Below, piece after piece: positions 18,714 through 26,682 of a stretch of 41,893 nt of DNA. The position numbers were made by a program, and so were the translations under genes. The first letter of the stretch is position 1, and each line of letters starts with the position of its first letter. A model generated the notes under the pieces. The model did not search any database. It had not been told where the DNA came from and saw only the letters and a program-made list of their open reading frames with translations. Source of the stretch: Bacteroidota bacterium (GTDB taxonomy: Bacteria > Bacteroidota > Bacteroidia > Chitinophagales > BACL12); the NCBI GenBank assembly GCA_016706255.1, contig JADJJZ010000027.1, positions 1-41,893 of the forward strand, in the 5' to 3' direction.

Positions 18714-19827
18714 TTAGTTCGTCCAAGTTTCCTTGTCTTTAGCATTCACGAATTTTTCTCCATCAAAAATGCATAGTCCTTTGCCAACTTCCAAACCAAA
18801 TTTGCCCTTTTTTATCTTCGAGAATACTAAGTGTGACATTGGAGGTTAAACCATCATCTGTTGTGAATTGCTTGAAATTATTGCCATCATAACGGTAAAC
18901 ACCATAACCTTCAGCCGTAAACCAAATATTCCCTTTGCTATCTTCATAAAAATTATAAGCTTCTACACCTGCGATAATTCCAGCCTTTGTGAAGTTGGTA
19001 TATGTTTTACCATCAAATTTGCTCACACCGCCATTAAAAGTTCCAATCCATATATTTCCTTGTTTGTCTTCTAAAATATCTGCAGCGTTATTATCGGTGA
19101 GTTCTTTTTTAGCTGTTAGATGAATAAATACTCCATTTTTATATTTAAAAATTCCATTCCCATCAGTAACAAACCACATATTTCCTTTGTTGTCTTCAAT
19201 GATTTTAAAAACCAATTTATCAGATAGCATCGGTTTTGCATTTTCGACTTTTGAAACTGGCAACGAAAAAGGTATAAACTTTTCCCCGTTAAAATGACTA
19301 ACTCCGCCTGTCGCCCCAACCCAAATAAGTCCGTTTTTGTCAATTAATAAACCCCAAATTTCCGGATTCACACCTGGCAGTCCTTCTTTGAATGAAAATG
19401 TTTTAAATTTTACGCCATCGTATTTTATAAGTCCTTCGGATGTTCCGAACCAAATATTACCTACTTCATCTTCTACAATCTCTAAAACCCTAAAATGTGG
19501 ACTGATACCTTCAATTGTGATTTTTTCAAGTATTCGTCCATCATAATGGATAATACCATTTCCATTTGTTCCAAACCAATAGTTCCCTTTTTTGTCCTGA
19601 TACATTGACCTTACAAACTCACTAACCATTCCATTTAAATTGGTATGAATTTGCGGAAAGACTGTGCTTTGATTTACAGTGATTGGTTGTGTGTTTACTT
19701 CATTCTCCAATGTATCAGTAACAGATTTTTCTTTCACTTGTCCTGTGCAAGATGAGAATTGAAGTGTCAAAAGAACCAAAATTAAATTTGTTGTTTTGAA
19801 TAATATCTTAATGCCAATGTTTATCAT
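18714..19827 (-). CDS. Beta-propeller lipoprotein (two-component-regulator propeller repeats), cassette cargo
   Basis: About 370 residues. The N-terminus is a lipoprotein signal (lipobox LQFSSC near residue 27), followed by six or more Reg_prop repeats of the form EDxxGNIWFGTxxGxxxYDG, for example QDKKGNYWFGTNGNGIIHYD, EVGNIWFGTSEGLIKYDG, KQGNIWIGTFNGGVSKFDG and SKGNIWFTAEGYGVYRYDG. Such propellers form the sensor part of hybrid two-component systems, but here there is no membrane helix, kinase or HTH after them, so this is a free-standing periplasmic propeller. The open frame stops at 18763; one indel near 18785 restores GLCIFDGEKFVNAKDKETW and a stop at 18714. A paralogue lies at 22738-23790 in another cassette. 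Confidence 0.75.
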
Positions 19828-19857
19828 ATTGTTGCTTTTATACGCAGTTATGTGCCG

Positions 19858-20064
19858 TTATTCTTGTTTGATATCTTTCAGCTTGTTGGTCACTAATTGC
19901 CATAATTTTGTTTTAGGATGATTGTCCTTGTCTGTCGCCCAATAATAATCTTGAAGTCTTGAACAGAAGTATTTTGTTGTAGGTGAATAAAATTGAATAC
20001 TATATCCCATACTGTGACTCATACCATATGATGGCTTTGGGTCAGTTGTTACAGTTACGCACAT
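19858..20064 (-). CDS. Short cassette ORF, possibly a 5'-truncated gene
   Basis: 68 codons; the text MGYSIQFYSPTTKYFCSRLQ...YYWATDKDN...LWQLVTNKLKDIKQE looks protein-like. The ATG at 20064 lies inside the attC-like arm motif GCAAATGTGC, so the first residues are probably repeat-derived and the original start may be missing or at a later Met. Not recognised. It lies upstream of the propeller gene in the same cassette. Confidence 0.35.
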   Translation of the reverse strand: MCVTVTTDPKPSYGMSHSMGYSIQFYSPTTKYFCSRLQDYYWATDKDNHPKTKLWQLVTNKLKDIKQE

Positions 20065-20186
20065 TTGCGATGTGCTGGCATTTTATAATAAATGTTCATT
20101 CGAAGATACAAATTTTCTATAACCATCAGTCGCGGCTGATCTGCCGAGCACGAAACTCCGCTTAGCGCAAATCTGCTATTATGTGT
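20050..20186 (-). repeat. attC-like repeat 2
   Basis: The left arm GTTACGCACATTTGCGATG (20054-20072) pairs with the right arm CGCTTAGCGCAAATCTGC, ending TATTATG near 20177-20183. The centre carries TTCGAAGATACAAATTTT and ACCATCAGTCGCGGCTGAT, near-identical to repeat 1. Confidence 0.65.
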
Positions 20187-20236
20187 TCGTGCAACTTCCC
20201 ATCCTGATTGCGACAGCCTGGAATTACAAATTCTGT

Positions 20237-20897
20237 TTATTCATTTCTATTATTTGTCTTAGTAGTGTAGCATATTATCCAATAATAAGTCAAGTTGAAA
20301 AACTTAATTTCACCGCCAATGTCTTTAAGTTTCTGTTGTAAAAATATTTCTGTCGGGAAGTTTTTCAAAACTAAATGGGTAGTGTTGTCTTCAAGCTTTC
20401 TTGTCTGAAAGCTGTTGCCCTGTTCGTCCCTTTTTGTAATAGGAAGATTACTCCCTTCAACAAAATTGTTATCCATAAAAACTACTGTGCCACCAGGAGA
20501 AACCAACCTGTTTACTGTTGTAAGAAAGTTGTCAAGGTCTTGCAGTAAAACATGACTCCAAATAAACCCGCCAAACAAAGTTTCAAATTTATTATTGCCA
20601 GAAAAATTGTAGATGTCAGCAATTCCAAACGAAACTTGCTTGCTTGAGAAATCTTTTTCTTAGCAATTTCAATAACAGATTCATTGATGTCGGTCGCAAA
20701 ATAGAAGTTGCCGTTACAGCAATTTTCTCTGTCCAATAACCTGTTCCACAAGCAATTTCCAATACTTGTTTGTCGGCAAAAATTTCTTGCAAAATTGTTG
20801 CTGCACTTTTCAAATCCTCTTGGCGTTCTGGTTTAGAATATATTTTCTCATATTCTTCTGCTCTGTCTTTGTAGTATAAAACTAGGTCGGTATTCAT
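20237..20897 (-). pseudogene. Class I SAM-dependent methyltransferase, frameshifted, cassette cargo
   Basis: Three frames join to about 220 residues. Seen: YYKDRAEEYEKIYSKPERQE, the SAM-binding motif I VLEIACGTGYWT, the acidic motif II region FATDINESVIEIAKKKI, FGIADIYNF, then FIWSHVLLQDLDNFLTTVNR with VSPGGTVVFMDNNFVEGSN after it (motifs post I to III), and a C-terminal strand pair ending NLTYYWIICYTT. This is the Methyltransf_11/25-like fold; the substrate is not predictable. Breaks lie near 20615 and 20735. Ends 50 bases right of attC-like repeat 2, the normal cassette position. Confidence 0.8.
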
Positions 20898-20933
20898 GTT
20901 GTCGAATGTTTTAATTCTGTTTCTTTCCTGCAG

Positions 20934-21704
20934 TCAGTTTGATGTTAGTATGTCGCCAGCTAACATTTTACAACTACTAAAAGTTGGCGATTTCGAAGCA
21001 CAGAACTGTCTGCCTGCACAGCACTTAATAGGATACCCCAAATTCATTAACCACTGAACCATCAACTTCTCTAGTATCATTTTTTGAATATTAATCCTGT
21101 TTAATTTTTTGGATAAGATGAGAATATCAGGTATATACAACAGGGCCATGTAGTCTAGACGGTGGAATTTATTTACACGGAATGCTAATGACTTCTCAAA
21201 GTCTGAGTTTTCGTCAAGGTATGTTGAAGTTGTAGAAACAATATTTTTAATTATTTCATTTACTATTTCAATATTGTCATTAAGATGTAATGAATACCAA
21301 TATTCATCTCGTTGGTTTTCCCACTCACTTAGATTTTCTACCGTCTCTGCAATAAAAGCTAAATTTGAATTGTCATTGTGGTAATAATAATCAGGTGAAT
21401 AGTCATATGTTTTTCGAATTCTGGAGTATTCTTCATTCTCGACCTTTAAATGAATTGCAAATTCAACAACTTCATCTTTGTAATTTTTACTATTTGTTCT
21501 AAACCATACAACTTGTTTAAAACTTCCAACATTACGTTCAAGTTGCATTTTTGTTTTAACAAATGAGTAGCCTAAATAAGAAATTTCTGGTAAAATATAG
21601 GTTTCAATTATTTTAACAATTCGGTCTCTTGGTTTTAAGTCCCTAAACAATTGATTTTTGTTTGAGCGAAGCCTTTTTACATAGTCACTCAGTTTGTAGT
21701 CCAT
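20934..21704 (-). CDS. Unknown 256-residue protein (DUF4304-like pattern), tail encoded by a repeat
   Basis: The frame is intact. Features: DRIVKIIETYILPEISYLGY then SFVKTKMQLERNVGSFKQVV, WFRTNSKNYKDEVVEFAIHL and EYSRIRKTYDYSPDYYYHND, with a helical C-terminal half. The N-terminal order (helix, then conserved aromatic strand pair) resembles DUF4304-type proteins, but this is a loose match. The last ~45 residues (from about VQWLMNLGYPIKCCAG) are encoded by a degenerate attC-like repeat at 20960-21085, so the native C-terminus has probably been replaced or extended by the recombination-site sequence. Cytosolic, no signal peptide. No function assigned. Confidence 0.6.
   Translation of the reverse strand: MDYKLSDYVKRLRSNKNQLFRDLKPRDRIVKIIETYILPEISYLGYSFVKTKMQLERNVGSFKQVVWFRTNSKNYKDEVVEFAIHLKVENEEYSRIRKTYDYSPDYYYHNDNSNLAFIAETVENLSEWENQRDEYWYSLHLNDNIEIVNEIIKNIVSTTSTYLDENSDFEKSLAFRVNKFHRLDYMALLYIPDILILSKKLNRINIQKMILEKLMVQWLMNLGYPIKCCAGRQFCASKSPTFSSCKMLAGDILTSN
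20960..21085 (-). repeat. Degenerate attC-like repeat overlapping a gene end
   Basis: GCTAAC at about 20961 starts the left arm CTACTAAAAGTTGGCGATT, which pairs imperfectly with AACCATCAACTTCTCTAGTAT near 21055-21076. The middle shares TTCGAAGCACAGAACTGTCT with the repeat at 26500. The right GTTA end is lost. Confidence 0.45.
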
Positions 21705-21724
21705 ATTAATATCTTTTTAAAATT

Positions 21725-21866
21725 GGCTATAACTATTTGCAAATTTGCGATGGACGGGTATTCAAACGCAAACCGTTTTTCGAAGATACAAATTTTTTGT
21801 AACCATCAGCCGCCGCTGAGCTCCAAAATATGAAACCCCGCCGAGTGTAAATGTGCTGTTTGCGGT
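21725..21866 (-). repeat. attC-like repeat 3
   Basis: GGCTATAAC (21725-21733) begins the left arm ATTTGCAAATTTGCGATGG, pairing with the right arm CCGCCGAGTGTAAATGTGCT and ending GTTTGCGG (21858-21865). The centre has TTCGAAGATACAAATTTT and ACCATCAGCCGCCGCTGAG as in repeats 1 and 2. Confidence 0.65.
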
Positions 21867-21903
21867 AGCTTCATTTCTTCAATCGATATAAGATAACATT
21901 CTA

Positions 21904-22068
21904 TCATAAGTCTTTTATTTTATTTTTGCCTAAGATGTATGGCCAGTGATTTATTTCATAAGTTTCCGAAGTAAACAATCTTATCGCAATACGAAATGGA
22001 TGAATTATTTCATTCTCTCCTCCACTAATTGCTATTAATTGTAATTTTTCAGCAGTCTCATCGTGTAG
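21904..22068 (-). pseudogene. 5'-truncated cassette gene fragment
   Basis: 54 codons with no start: LHDETAEKLQLIAISGGENE then IIHPFRIAIRLFTSETYEIN and HWPYILGKNKIKDL, stop at 21904-21906. The text is convincingly coding but begins abruptly beside a half attC-like element at 22074. It is probably the tail of a gene cut when a neighbouring cassette was gained or lost. Family not recognised. Confidence 0.5.
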
Positions 22069-22073
22069 TTAAG

Positions 22074-22117
22074 CACTAAACCCCATTTTGCCAATCTGTT
22101 TTTAGCGGTTCGTTGTT
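22074..22117 (-). repeat. Half attC-like element (right arm only)
   Basis: ACCCCATTTTGCCAATCTG then TTTAGCGGTTCGTTG matches the right arm and flank of the complete repeats at 30677, 31877 and 32337, but no pairing left arm exists within 150 bases. It directly precedes the end of the VOC gene. Confidence 0.5.
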
Positions 22118-22139
22118 TTTTGCCTTGATATTAATCTGT

Positions 22140-22506
22140 TTATCTCCCTTGTAAATTAAAAACTGTTCCTGCTGGGTCCTGAATCCAATGCATATTCTTA
22201 GGAAGTTTTTCAATTTCGTCACACGTCTCAACGCCATTCAATAGCAAATAACTTGTCGCGTCTGCTACGTCTGGAACAGTAAGCTGCAACCAGGTTTCTG
22301 AGTGTGTATAGTTGTCAACGCAGTCTAACCAAATAACAATATTACCAAACTTTACTTCATGAGTTCTGGAAATGGTAGGGTTGTCAATTGGCTTCTCTTC
22401 AACTTCTAACTTCAAAATATTTTTGTAAAAAGCAACCGTTTGGTCGTACTTTACTTTTCGGAATTTTAATCGCAATATTAATTCCGGCTTCAAATTTTAT
22501 ATCCAT
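22140..22506 (-). CDS. VOC/glyoxalase-bleomycin-resistance family protein, cassette cargo
   Basis: About 122 residues after correcting one indel near 22457. The ATG at 22506 gives MDIKFEAGINIAIKIPKSK, joined to YDQTVAFYKNILKLEVEEKP. The beta-alpha-beta-beta-beta pattern of the VOC fold is clear: FYKNILKLEVEEK, HEVKFGNIVIWLDCVD, TWLQLTVPDVADATSYL, and the closing WIQDPAGTVFNLQGR. The family includes antibiotic-resistance and glyoxalase proteins; whether a metal is bound here is not clear. VOC proteins are frequent integron-cassette cargo. The stop is 23 bases right of the half attC-like element. Confidence 0.8.
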
Positions 22507-22591
22507 TGTCGTTTTGATTTTTCTATGCCAAATTACTGTTTTTTCAATTCTTTGGTTCTGTCGTGGGTTCGTTCTGTGTCTTTTTGCAATG

Positions 22592-22728
22592 ACAGCTACT
22601 GTGTTGCAGCTACCCGAAGGGCGGGACTTTTACCGGCAAGACTTTATTTAAAAAATAATGTTTGATTAACCAAAAAACTGTCATATGAGGCATTGAAACG
22701 CCAATTTCTTGAAGGTGCTGTTATGCGT
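22592..22728 (-). repeat. attC-like repeat 4
   Basis: The left arm TTGCAGCTACCCGAAGGGCG (from 22603) pairs weakly with the right arm AACGCCAATTTCTTGAAGGT, ending GTTATGCG (22720-22727). The centre has CATATGAGGCATTGAAACGC, the second core-motif type (compare CATACGAAGCACTGAACCGC at 35251). Confidence 0.5.
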
Positions 22729-22737
22729 TCCTATTTT

Positions 22738-23790
22738 TTACCAAGGTCCGTTCTTTGTAACATTTATAAATCTGTCATTTTCATAACGATATGCTCCACC
22801 ATACCCCACAAACCAAAGTCGTCTTTGCCGGTCTTCGTAAATTTGAAAAGTCAGCGGACCATAATTTCCTTCTTCTATTCGATATTCAGTGAGTTTCTCA
22901 CCACTTAATCTGTATATACTGCGAGAGCAGTTAAACCAGGTATCACCCTTAAAATCCACAATTATACTGCCTGTTCCTTTGCTTTCTTCAAAATGCAATT
23001 CTGAAATATTGGTAAGGATATTCTCTTTGAGATAAAAAAGTCCTTTTGAAGTCGAAACCCAGAATCCACCTTTTTTGTCTTCAACTATTTTGCTAACAAA
23101 ATTTGTTGGAACACCTACTTCGTTTGAAATATTCTTTAAATTTTTATTTGTATATGAAAATATACCTGCATTAGTACAAAACCATATTGTTCCCTTACTA
23201 TCTTCAAGTATACTATGAATCATTTTGGTACTTGATACACCAACAGTTGTATCCATCTTCCCTTCCGGCAGGTCGAAATTATTGAATACTTTTCCATCAA
23301 AAATACAAACACCTTCTATGGTCCCAACCCAAACATTACCATTGACATCCGTCTCAATGCACCAAACATCATTGCTTATTAAGCCATCTGATTCGTAATA
23401 ATTGGTCACAGATGTACCGTCAATACTGCTAATACCATCAGTATGTCCAAACCAAATTATCCCATCTTTATCTTCTGCAATGTCTTTAATTGTTACTCTT
23501 CCGCCTGATTCGCTTCTAATGCTATCAATATAAATTAACGAATCGCCAGCTAGTTTGAACGCTCCCCCCTGGGCTCCAAACCAAATGTTTCCCTTGCTAT
23601 CTTGAAAAATAGTCCTTACAACGTCACTTATCTGATTGTTGAAATTTGGAAATATATCTGTTCCCTTTTCTTTTATTATATTTTGTTTATCAGTTTTATT
23701 CGCTTGCCCATTACAAGACGTTATAAAAAAACAAAACGCAATACCTGTAAACCATTTTATTCCGTAAAATGATGAATTCTCTTTTTTCAT
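22738..23790 (-). CDS. Beta-propeller lipoprotein (second copy), cassette cargo
   Basis: 350 residues from the ATG at 23790 (MKKENSSFYGIKWFTG); an in-frame ATG at 23814 would only read into the neighbouring repeat. A lipoprotein signal with FFITSC (lipobox) is followed by about seven Reg_prop-type blades: DSKGNIWFGAQGGAFKL, EDKDGIIWFGHTDGISSIDG, VNGNVWVGTIEGVCIFDG, DSKGTIWFCTNAGIF, KGGFWVSTSKGLFYL, then the variant blades FKGDTWFNCSRSIYRL and RQRRLWFVGYGGAYRYEN. No output domain follows. Same architecture as the protein at 18714-19827, with which it shares the Cys-x-Gly-Gln lipid-anchor context. Likely a periplasm-facing ligand-binding or scaffold protein. Confidence 0.78.
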   Translation of the reverse strand: MKKENSSFYGIKWFTGIAFCFFITSCNGQANKTDKQNIIKEKGTDIFPNFNNQISDVVRTIFQDSKGNIWFGAQGGAFKLAGDSLIYIDSIRSESGGRVTIKDIAEDKDGIIWFGHTDGISSIDGTSVTNYYESDGLISNDVWCIETDVNGNVWVGTIEGVCIFDGKVFNNFDLPEGKMDTTVGVSSTKMIHSILEDSKGTIWFCTNAGIFSYTNKNLKNISNEVGVPTNFVSKIVEDKKGGFWVSTSKGLFYLKENILTNISELHFEESKGTGSIIVDFKGDTWFNCSRSIYRLSGEKLTEYRIEEGNYGPLTFQIYEDRQRRLWFVGYGGAYRYENDRFINVTKNGPW

Positions 23791-23807
23791 TGAATCTCTA
23801 TTTATAT

Positions 23808-23943
23808 GACGCACAATGTTTTTTGCAGATTTGCGATGAGAGGGAATTTCGTCACAAATGTTTCATTCGAAGATACGAACTTTCTTTAAACATAAAGCTG
23901 ACCATGGCGAAAACCCGACTATTGCAAATGTCCTGTTATAGGA
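23808..23943 (-). repeat. attC-like repeat 5
   Basis: The left arm TTTTTTGCAGATTTGCGATG (from 23819) pairs with CGACTATTGCAAATGTCCT and ends GTTATAGG (23935-23942). The centre has ATTCGAAGATACGAACTTTC, the common core motif. Confidence 0.6.
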
Positions 23944-23960
23944 CGTTTTTTTGTCCATTG

Positions 23961-24269
23961 TCATTTTGGAAATTTTGATAAGTCCAACCCAGTAGATTCA
24001 ACATAAATTTCGTCAAAGTCAGCGGAGTCAGTCACACCAATGCCACCTTCCGGTTTTAATTCTGTGTTATCCTCAAGAATAATTCGAAAATTAAAGTTGT
24101 CTATGTTAGAAATTCCTTGCTTCTCAAAATGTTGTTGGATAGTCGGCTGATATTTTTTGTAATTATGGTTTGCAATTAAGTTACCGCCAATTCCACCCAT
24201 ACTTTCATCTATGATTGAAAAATTCACTTCTCCAATATTATCATTGTCTATGTATAGATAACCTTTCAT
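23961..24269 (-). CDS. Unknown 102-residue protein, second gene of a two-gene cassette
   Basis: Begins MKGYLYIDNDNIGEVNFSII with the next text DESMGGIGGNLIANHNYKKY, and ends VESTGLDLSKFPK. Pattern of short beta-strands; no signal peptide or membrane segment. I do not recognise a named family. Its ATG overlaps the stop of the upstream gene (TAATG), so the two are translationally coupled and probably work together. Stops 18 bases right of attC-like repeat 5. Confidence 0.6.
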   Translation of the reverse strand: MKGYLYIDNDNIGEVNFSIIDESMGGIGGNLIANHNYKKYQPTIQQHFEKQGISNIDNFNFRIILEDNTELKPEGGIGVTDSADFDEIYVESTGLDLSKFPK

Positions 24270-24580
24270 TAATCTTGTCCTTCAATTGTAATATTTAAAT
24301 ATTCGCTCTCTATTTTGAGTCCGAGTAATAGGCCAATGATTTCATTGTCGCCAGAAACTATGAGCAGTTTGTATTTATTATCTTCACTTGAAATTTCAAC
24401 ATCTTCTATCGCTTTAATTCTAAAGGTCATTGAAAGTGATTGGTTAAATGGCACATTTATGAACCAATTTTCTTGCACTGTACCTTCTTTTAATTTTCCG
24501 ATTAAATAAAATTCATTCCTGCGTCTAATCGCAAAGCTGTCAATTACCTCAAATTGTCCTTGTCTTATTTCTGTGTTCAT
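24269..24580 (-). CDS. Small beta-barrel protein (EF-Tu domain-2-like pattern), first gene of a two-gene cassette
   Basis: 103 residues from the ATG at 24580 (MNTEIRQGQFEVIDSFAIRR). The preceding 25 codons in frame belong to the cassette leader, and a GGAGA ribosome-binding-like sequence precedes this ATG. The order GQFEVIDSFAIRRRNEFYLI then GKLKEGTVQENWFINVPFN, IKAIEDVEISSEDNKYKLLI and LNITIEG is the strand pattern of an EF-Tu domain-2-like barrel, seen here without any GTPase. Role unknown. Coupled with the following 102-residue gene. Confidence 0.6.
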   Translation of the reverse strand: MNTEIRQGQFEVIDSFAIRRRNEFYLIGKLKEGTVQENWFINVPFNQSLSMTFRIKAIEDVEISSEDNKYKLLIVSGDNEIIGLLLGLKIESEYLNITIEGQD

Positions 24581-24599
24581 TGTCGGTCTCCTTAAAATG

Positions 24600-25204
24600 C
24601 CCTGTAACAGCGTTATATACACAACCTCATTACACAAATTTCTCCCATTCAGCATTATTTACGCAATAAAGTAAGATGCTGCCCAAAATTTGATTGCCAA
24701 AAATATGCGTTATTCAATAGTTCAACGCCATAACCCGCAAATTCAAGGTATGCCGTGAACCCCAAAAATGTCACATTTTATCAAAATTACAAAAATGCAG
24801 CTAAGGTGAACCACTTGACTAATGTCATAAAAGTCAGCATCCCACCCACTTTACCCTGTCACAAAAAAAACCTAACTATACAAAAAATGACTGCCTTGAG
24901 TTGCACTGCTCCTAACATTTTGAAACAAATTCAACGAGTTTTTTACACAAAGATTCGGTTCCGTCTTTGTTGCGTTTTCAGCTGTTTCGAGGTAAACTAG
25001 TAATTTTCATGAAAGCAAACAGATAAAAAAAGGACATTTCATACCCACCGCCAATGCTCAAATCAAAACTAAAAAATTTGACCGTCACTTTTTTATATTG
25101 ACGAAAGCAAAGGAGTATCTGCTTCTTGAGCATTAAACTATCACACCAAAGTAAAATGATACTGTCTTGGTCAAAATTCTATAAAGTTTATTTGTTAGAA
25201 GTCA
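24600..25204. other. Long gap with one coding-like remnant and no clear repeat
   Basis: 604 bases. On the minus strand 24774-24655 encodes an open remnant VTFLGFTAYLEFAGYGVELL then NNAYFWQSNFGQHLTLLRK and a stop; it has no proper start and is probably the end of a broken gene. The left edge (GTTACAGGGCATTTTAA on the minus strand, near 24604) is a normal cassette head, so an attC-like site should lie here, but I cannot pair its arms. AATGCTCAA near 25053 and TTGAGCATT near 25126 form a weak long hairpin. The rest, 24775-25204, shows nothing I can name. Confidence 0.4.
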
Positions 25205-25690
25205 TTATAGAGAAAAATAGAAAATCTGTTGAGGGTATTTCAGTAAAGTCAAACCAGCAATTGTTACAATTTGCCCACGATGATACGTGCCGTGATTAAA
25301 TAAATGTTGCAGATATTCTACAAGTGTAAGGTTTGCTTCAAACCAAGGTGTTTTGATATGCACTTTTTCAGATAATTCCTCTTCTGTTAATTGGTTTACT
25401 TTCTCAGCAATAATTGACGATCTATTTAGTAATCCTTCAAATACCTCCTTGGGTTTTAGGTCTTTTATACCATATCGATTTACGGCATCCGTGTTTTTGA
25501 AGAGGTTAGTACACCACATTTCTTCAATAGCCCAAATATGGTTTAATGTTTGAAGAATACCGTTAAAACTAGATTGAACATCTTTTTGAAGTTGTTCTTC
25601 TGATTGGTTGTTTAACCATTTTACAAATTGCTGATTAGCACTTAAATTGTAAGCCGCATAGCTTGAAATTAATTTTTGATACTCATTTTA
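25205..25690 (-). pseudogene. DinB-family protein, start codon out of frame, cassette cargo
   Basis: About 160 residues, beginning EYQKLISSYAAYNLSANQQF then VKWLNNQSEEQLQKDVQSSF, TLNHIWAIEEMWCTN, and later LTLVEYLQHLFNHGTYHRGQ, the His-x3-His motif of the DinB/YfiT four-helix fold; the third metal-ligand His is in NHIW. The frame is intact from about 25685 but the matching ATG (near 25686) is one base out, so a one-base error is likely. DinB proteins are metal-dependent thiol-transferase-like or damage-inducible proteins of mostly unknown substrate. It lies 66 bases downstream of the WYL regulator, likely its partner. Confidence 0.75.
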
Positions 25691-25755
25691 TTTCTTTTTT
25701 AATTATTACAATACAAAAGTAAAATGAGCTTGTGACAACAGTATGTCAAGGGTGT

Positions 25756-26455
25756 TTATTGGTCGTGATATTTTTCAAAAAACTCTTGTAGCGTCATTTT
25801 ATGAGGTGTGAAATTTTCTCGTTGAACATGCAGTTTTTGAATTCTGTCCAACCGAAAATAGCGAAATTCTTTTCGCAGACGACAATAGGCAACCAACAAC
25901 CAACCTTCTGAGATGTTTAATAAAGCAAAAGGCTCAACAGTTCTTTTGCTTTGTTTATTTTTTGCGTTGATGTATTCAAAATTTACAAGATAAAAATTGG
26001 TAAGTGCAGTTTGTAAAGAAGATAATATGTTGCTATTTATTTCATAATTATCAAGTTTCGCAAATTTTGTTCTTAATGAAAGTAAGTTAGCTTTGTCTTT
26101 CTCGGTTTGTCTTAAAACTGCTTTTATCTTGTCAATGGCTTCGCCATAATCTTTAATTAATGAACTGTCTCTTATTTTTTAAAACCAATTGTTCTGAAAG
26201 AATTAATGCGTTTGCTTGGTTCTCATTAAACATAATTGGTGGAATTTTGTAACCTTCCATCAAAGTATAACCTTTACCATCTTCTGTCAAAACCGGAACA
26301 CCTGCTTGTGCTAATGCTTTTAAATCCCTATAAATTGTTCTTGTGCTAACGCCAAATTTTTCAGCAAGTTTAGTAGATGTTACAAGTCGTCTTGTTTGCA
26401 ACTGTGTTAAAATCGCAACAAGTCTTGAAAGTCTTTTGGTATCGTTATCATTCAT
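25756..26455 (-). pseudogene. YafY-like HTH/WYL transcriptional regulator, one frameshift, cassette cargo
   Basis: About 233 residues over two frames, joined near 26160. N-terminal HTH_11 winged helix: KRLSRLVAILTQLQTRRLVT then STKLAEKFGVSTRTIYRDLK and ALAQAGVPVLTEDGKGYTL. C-terminal WYL-type ligand domain: EYINAKNKQSKRTVEPFALL then EGWLLVAYCRLRKEFRYFRL and DRIQKLHV. Such proteins regulate neighbouring genes in response to a small ligand. Together with DinB it would form a self-contained two-gene cassette carrying its own regulator. Starts 45 bases left of the attC-like repeat at 26500. Confidence 0.8.
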
Positions 26456-26499
26456 TCTGCAAATGTCTGATATTTTTAGTTTTAGTGTTTCCTAAAATG

Positions 26500-26633
26500 G
26501 TTTATAACGATTTCGGGCTTTGCGAAGAAGCGAATTTCGAAGCACTAAACTGTCTGCCAGCACGAAACATGATACGAAGCACAAGGCTTCATTTAAACAC
26601 TGAACCCGCTTTTTTGCCAAGCGCCTTTAAGCA
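26500..26633 (-). repeat. attC-like repeat 6
   Basis: TTTATAACG (26501-26509), then the left arm GGGCTTTGCGAAGAAGCGAA, pairs with AACCCGCTTTTTTGCCAAGC (26603-26622). The right GTTA end is decayed to CTTTAAGC. Confidence 0.6.
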
Positions 26634-26682
26634 GTGGCTCTGCTGTCTATCGAAGTTTTAGTTTGCATTGTGTCGGAAGACG

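Noticed and set aside
24755..25000. Plus-strand open frame of 81 codons
   Set aside because: No family resemblance, low-complexity residues, in a gap where the minus strand shows a better remnant; treated as chance.
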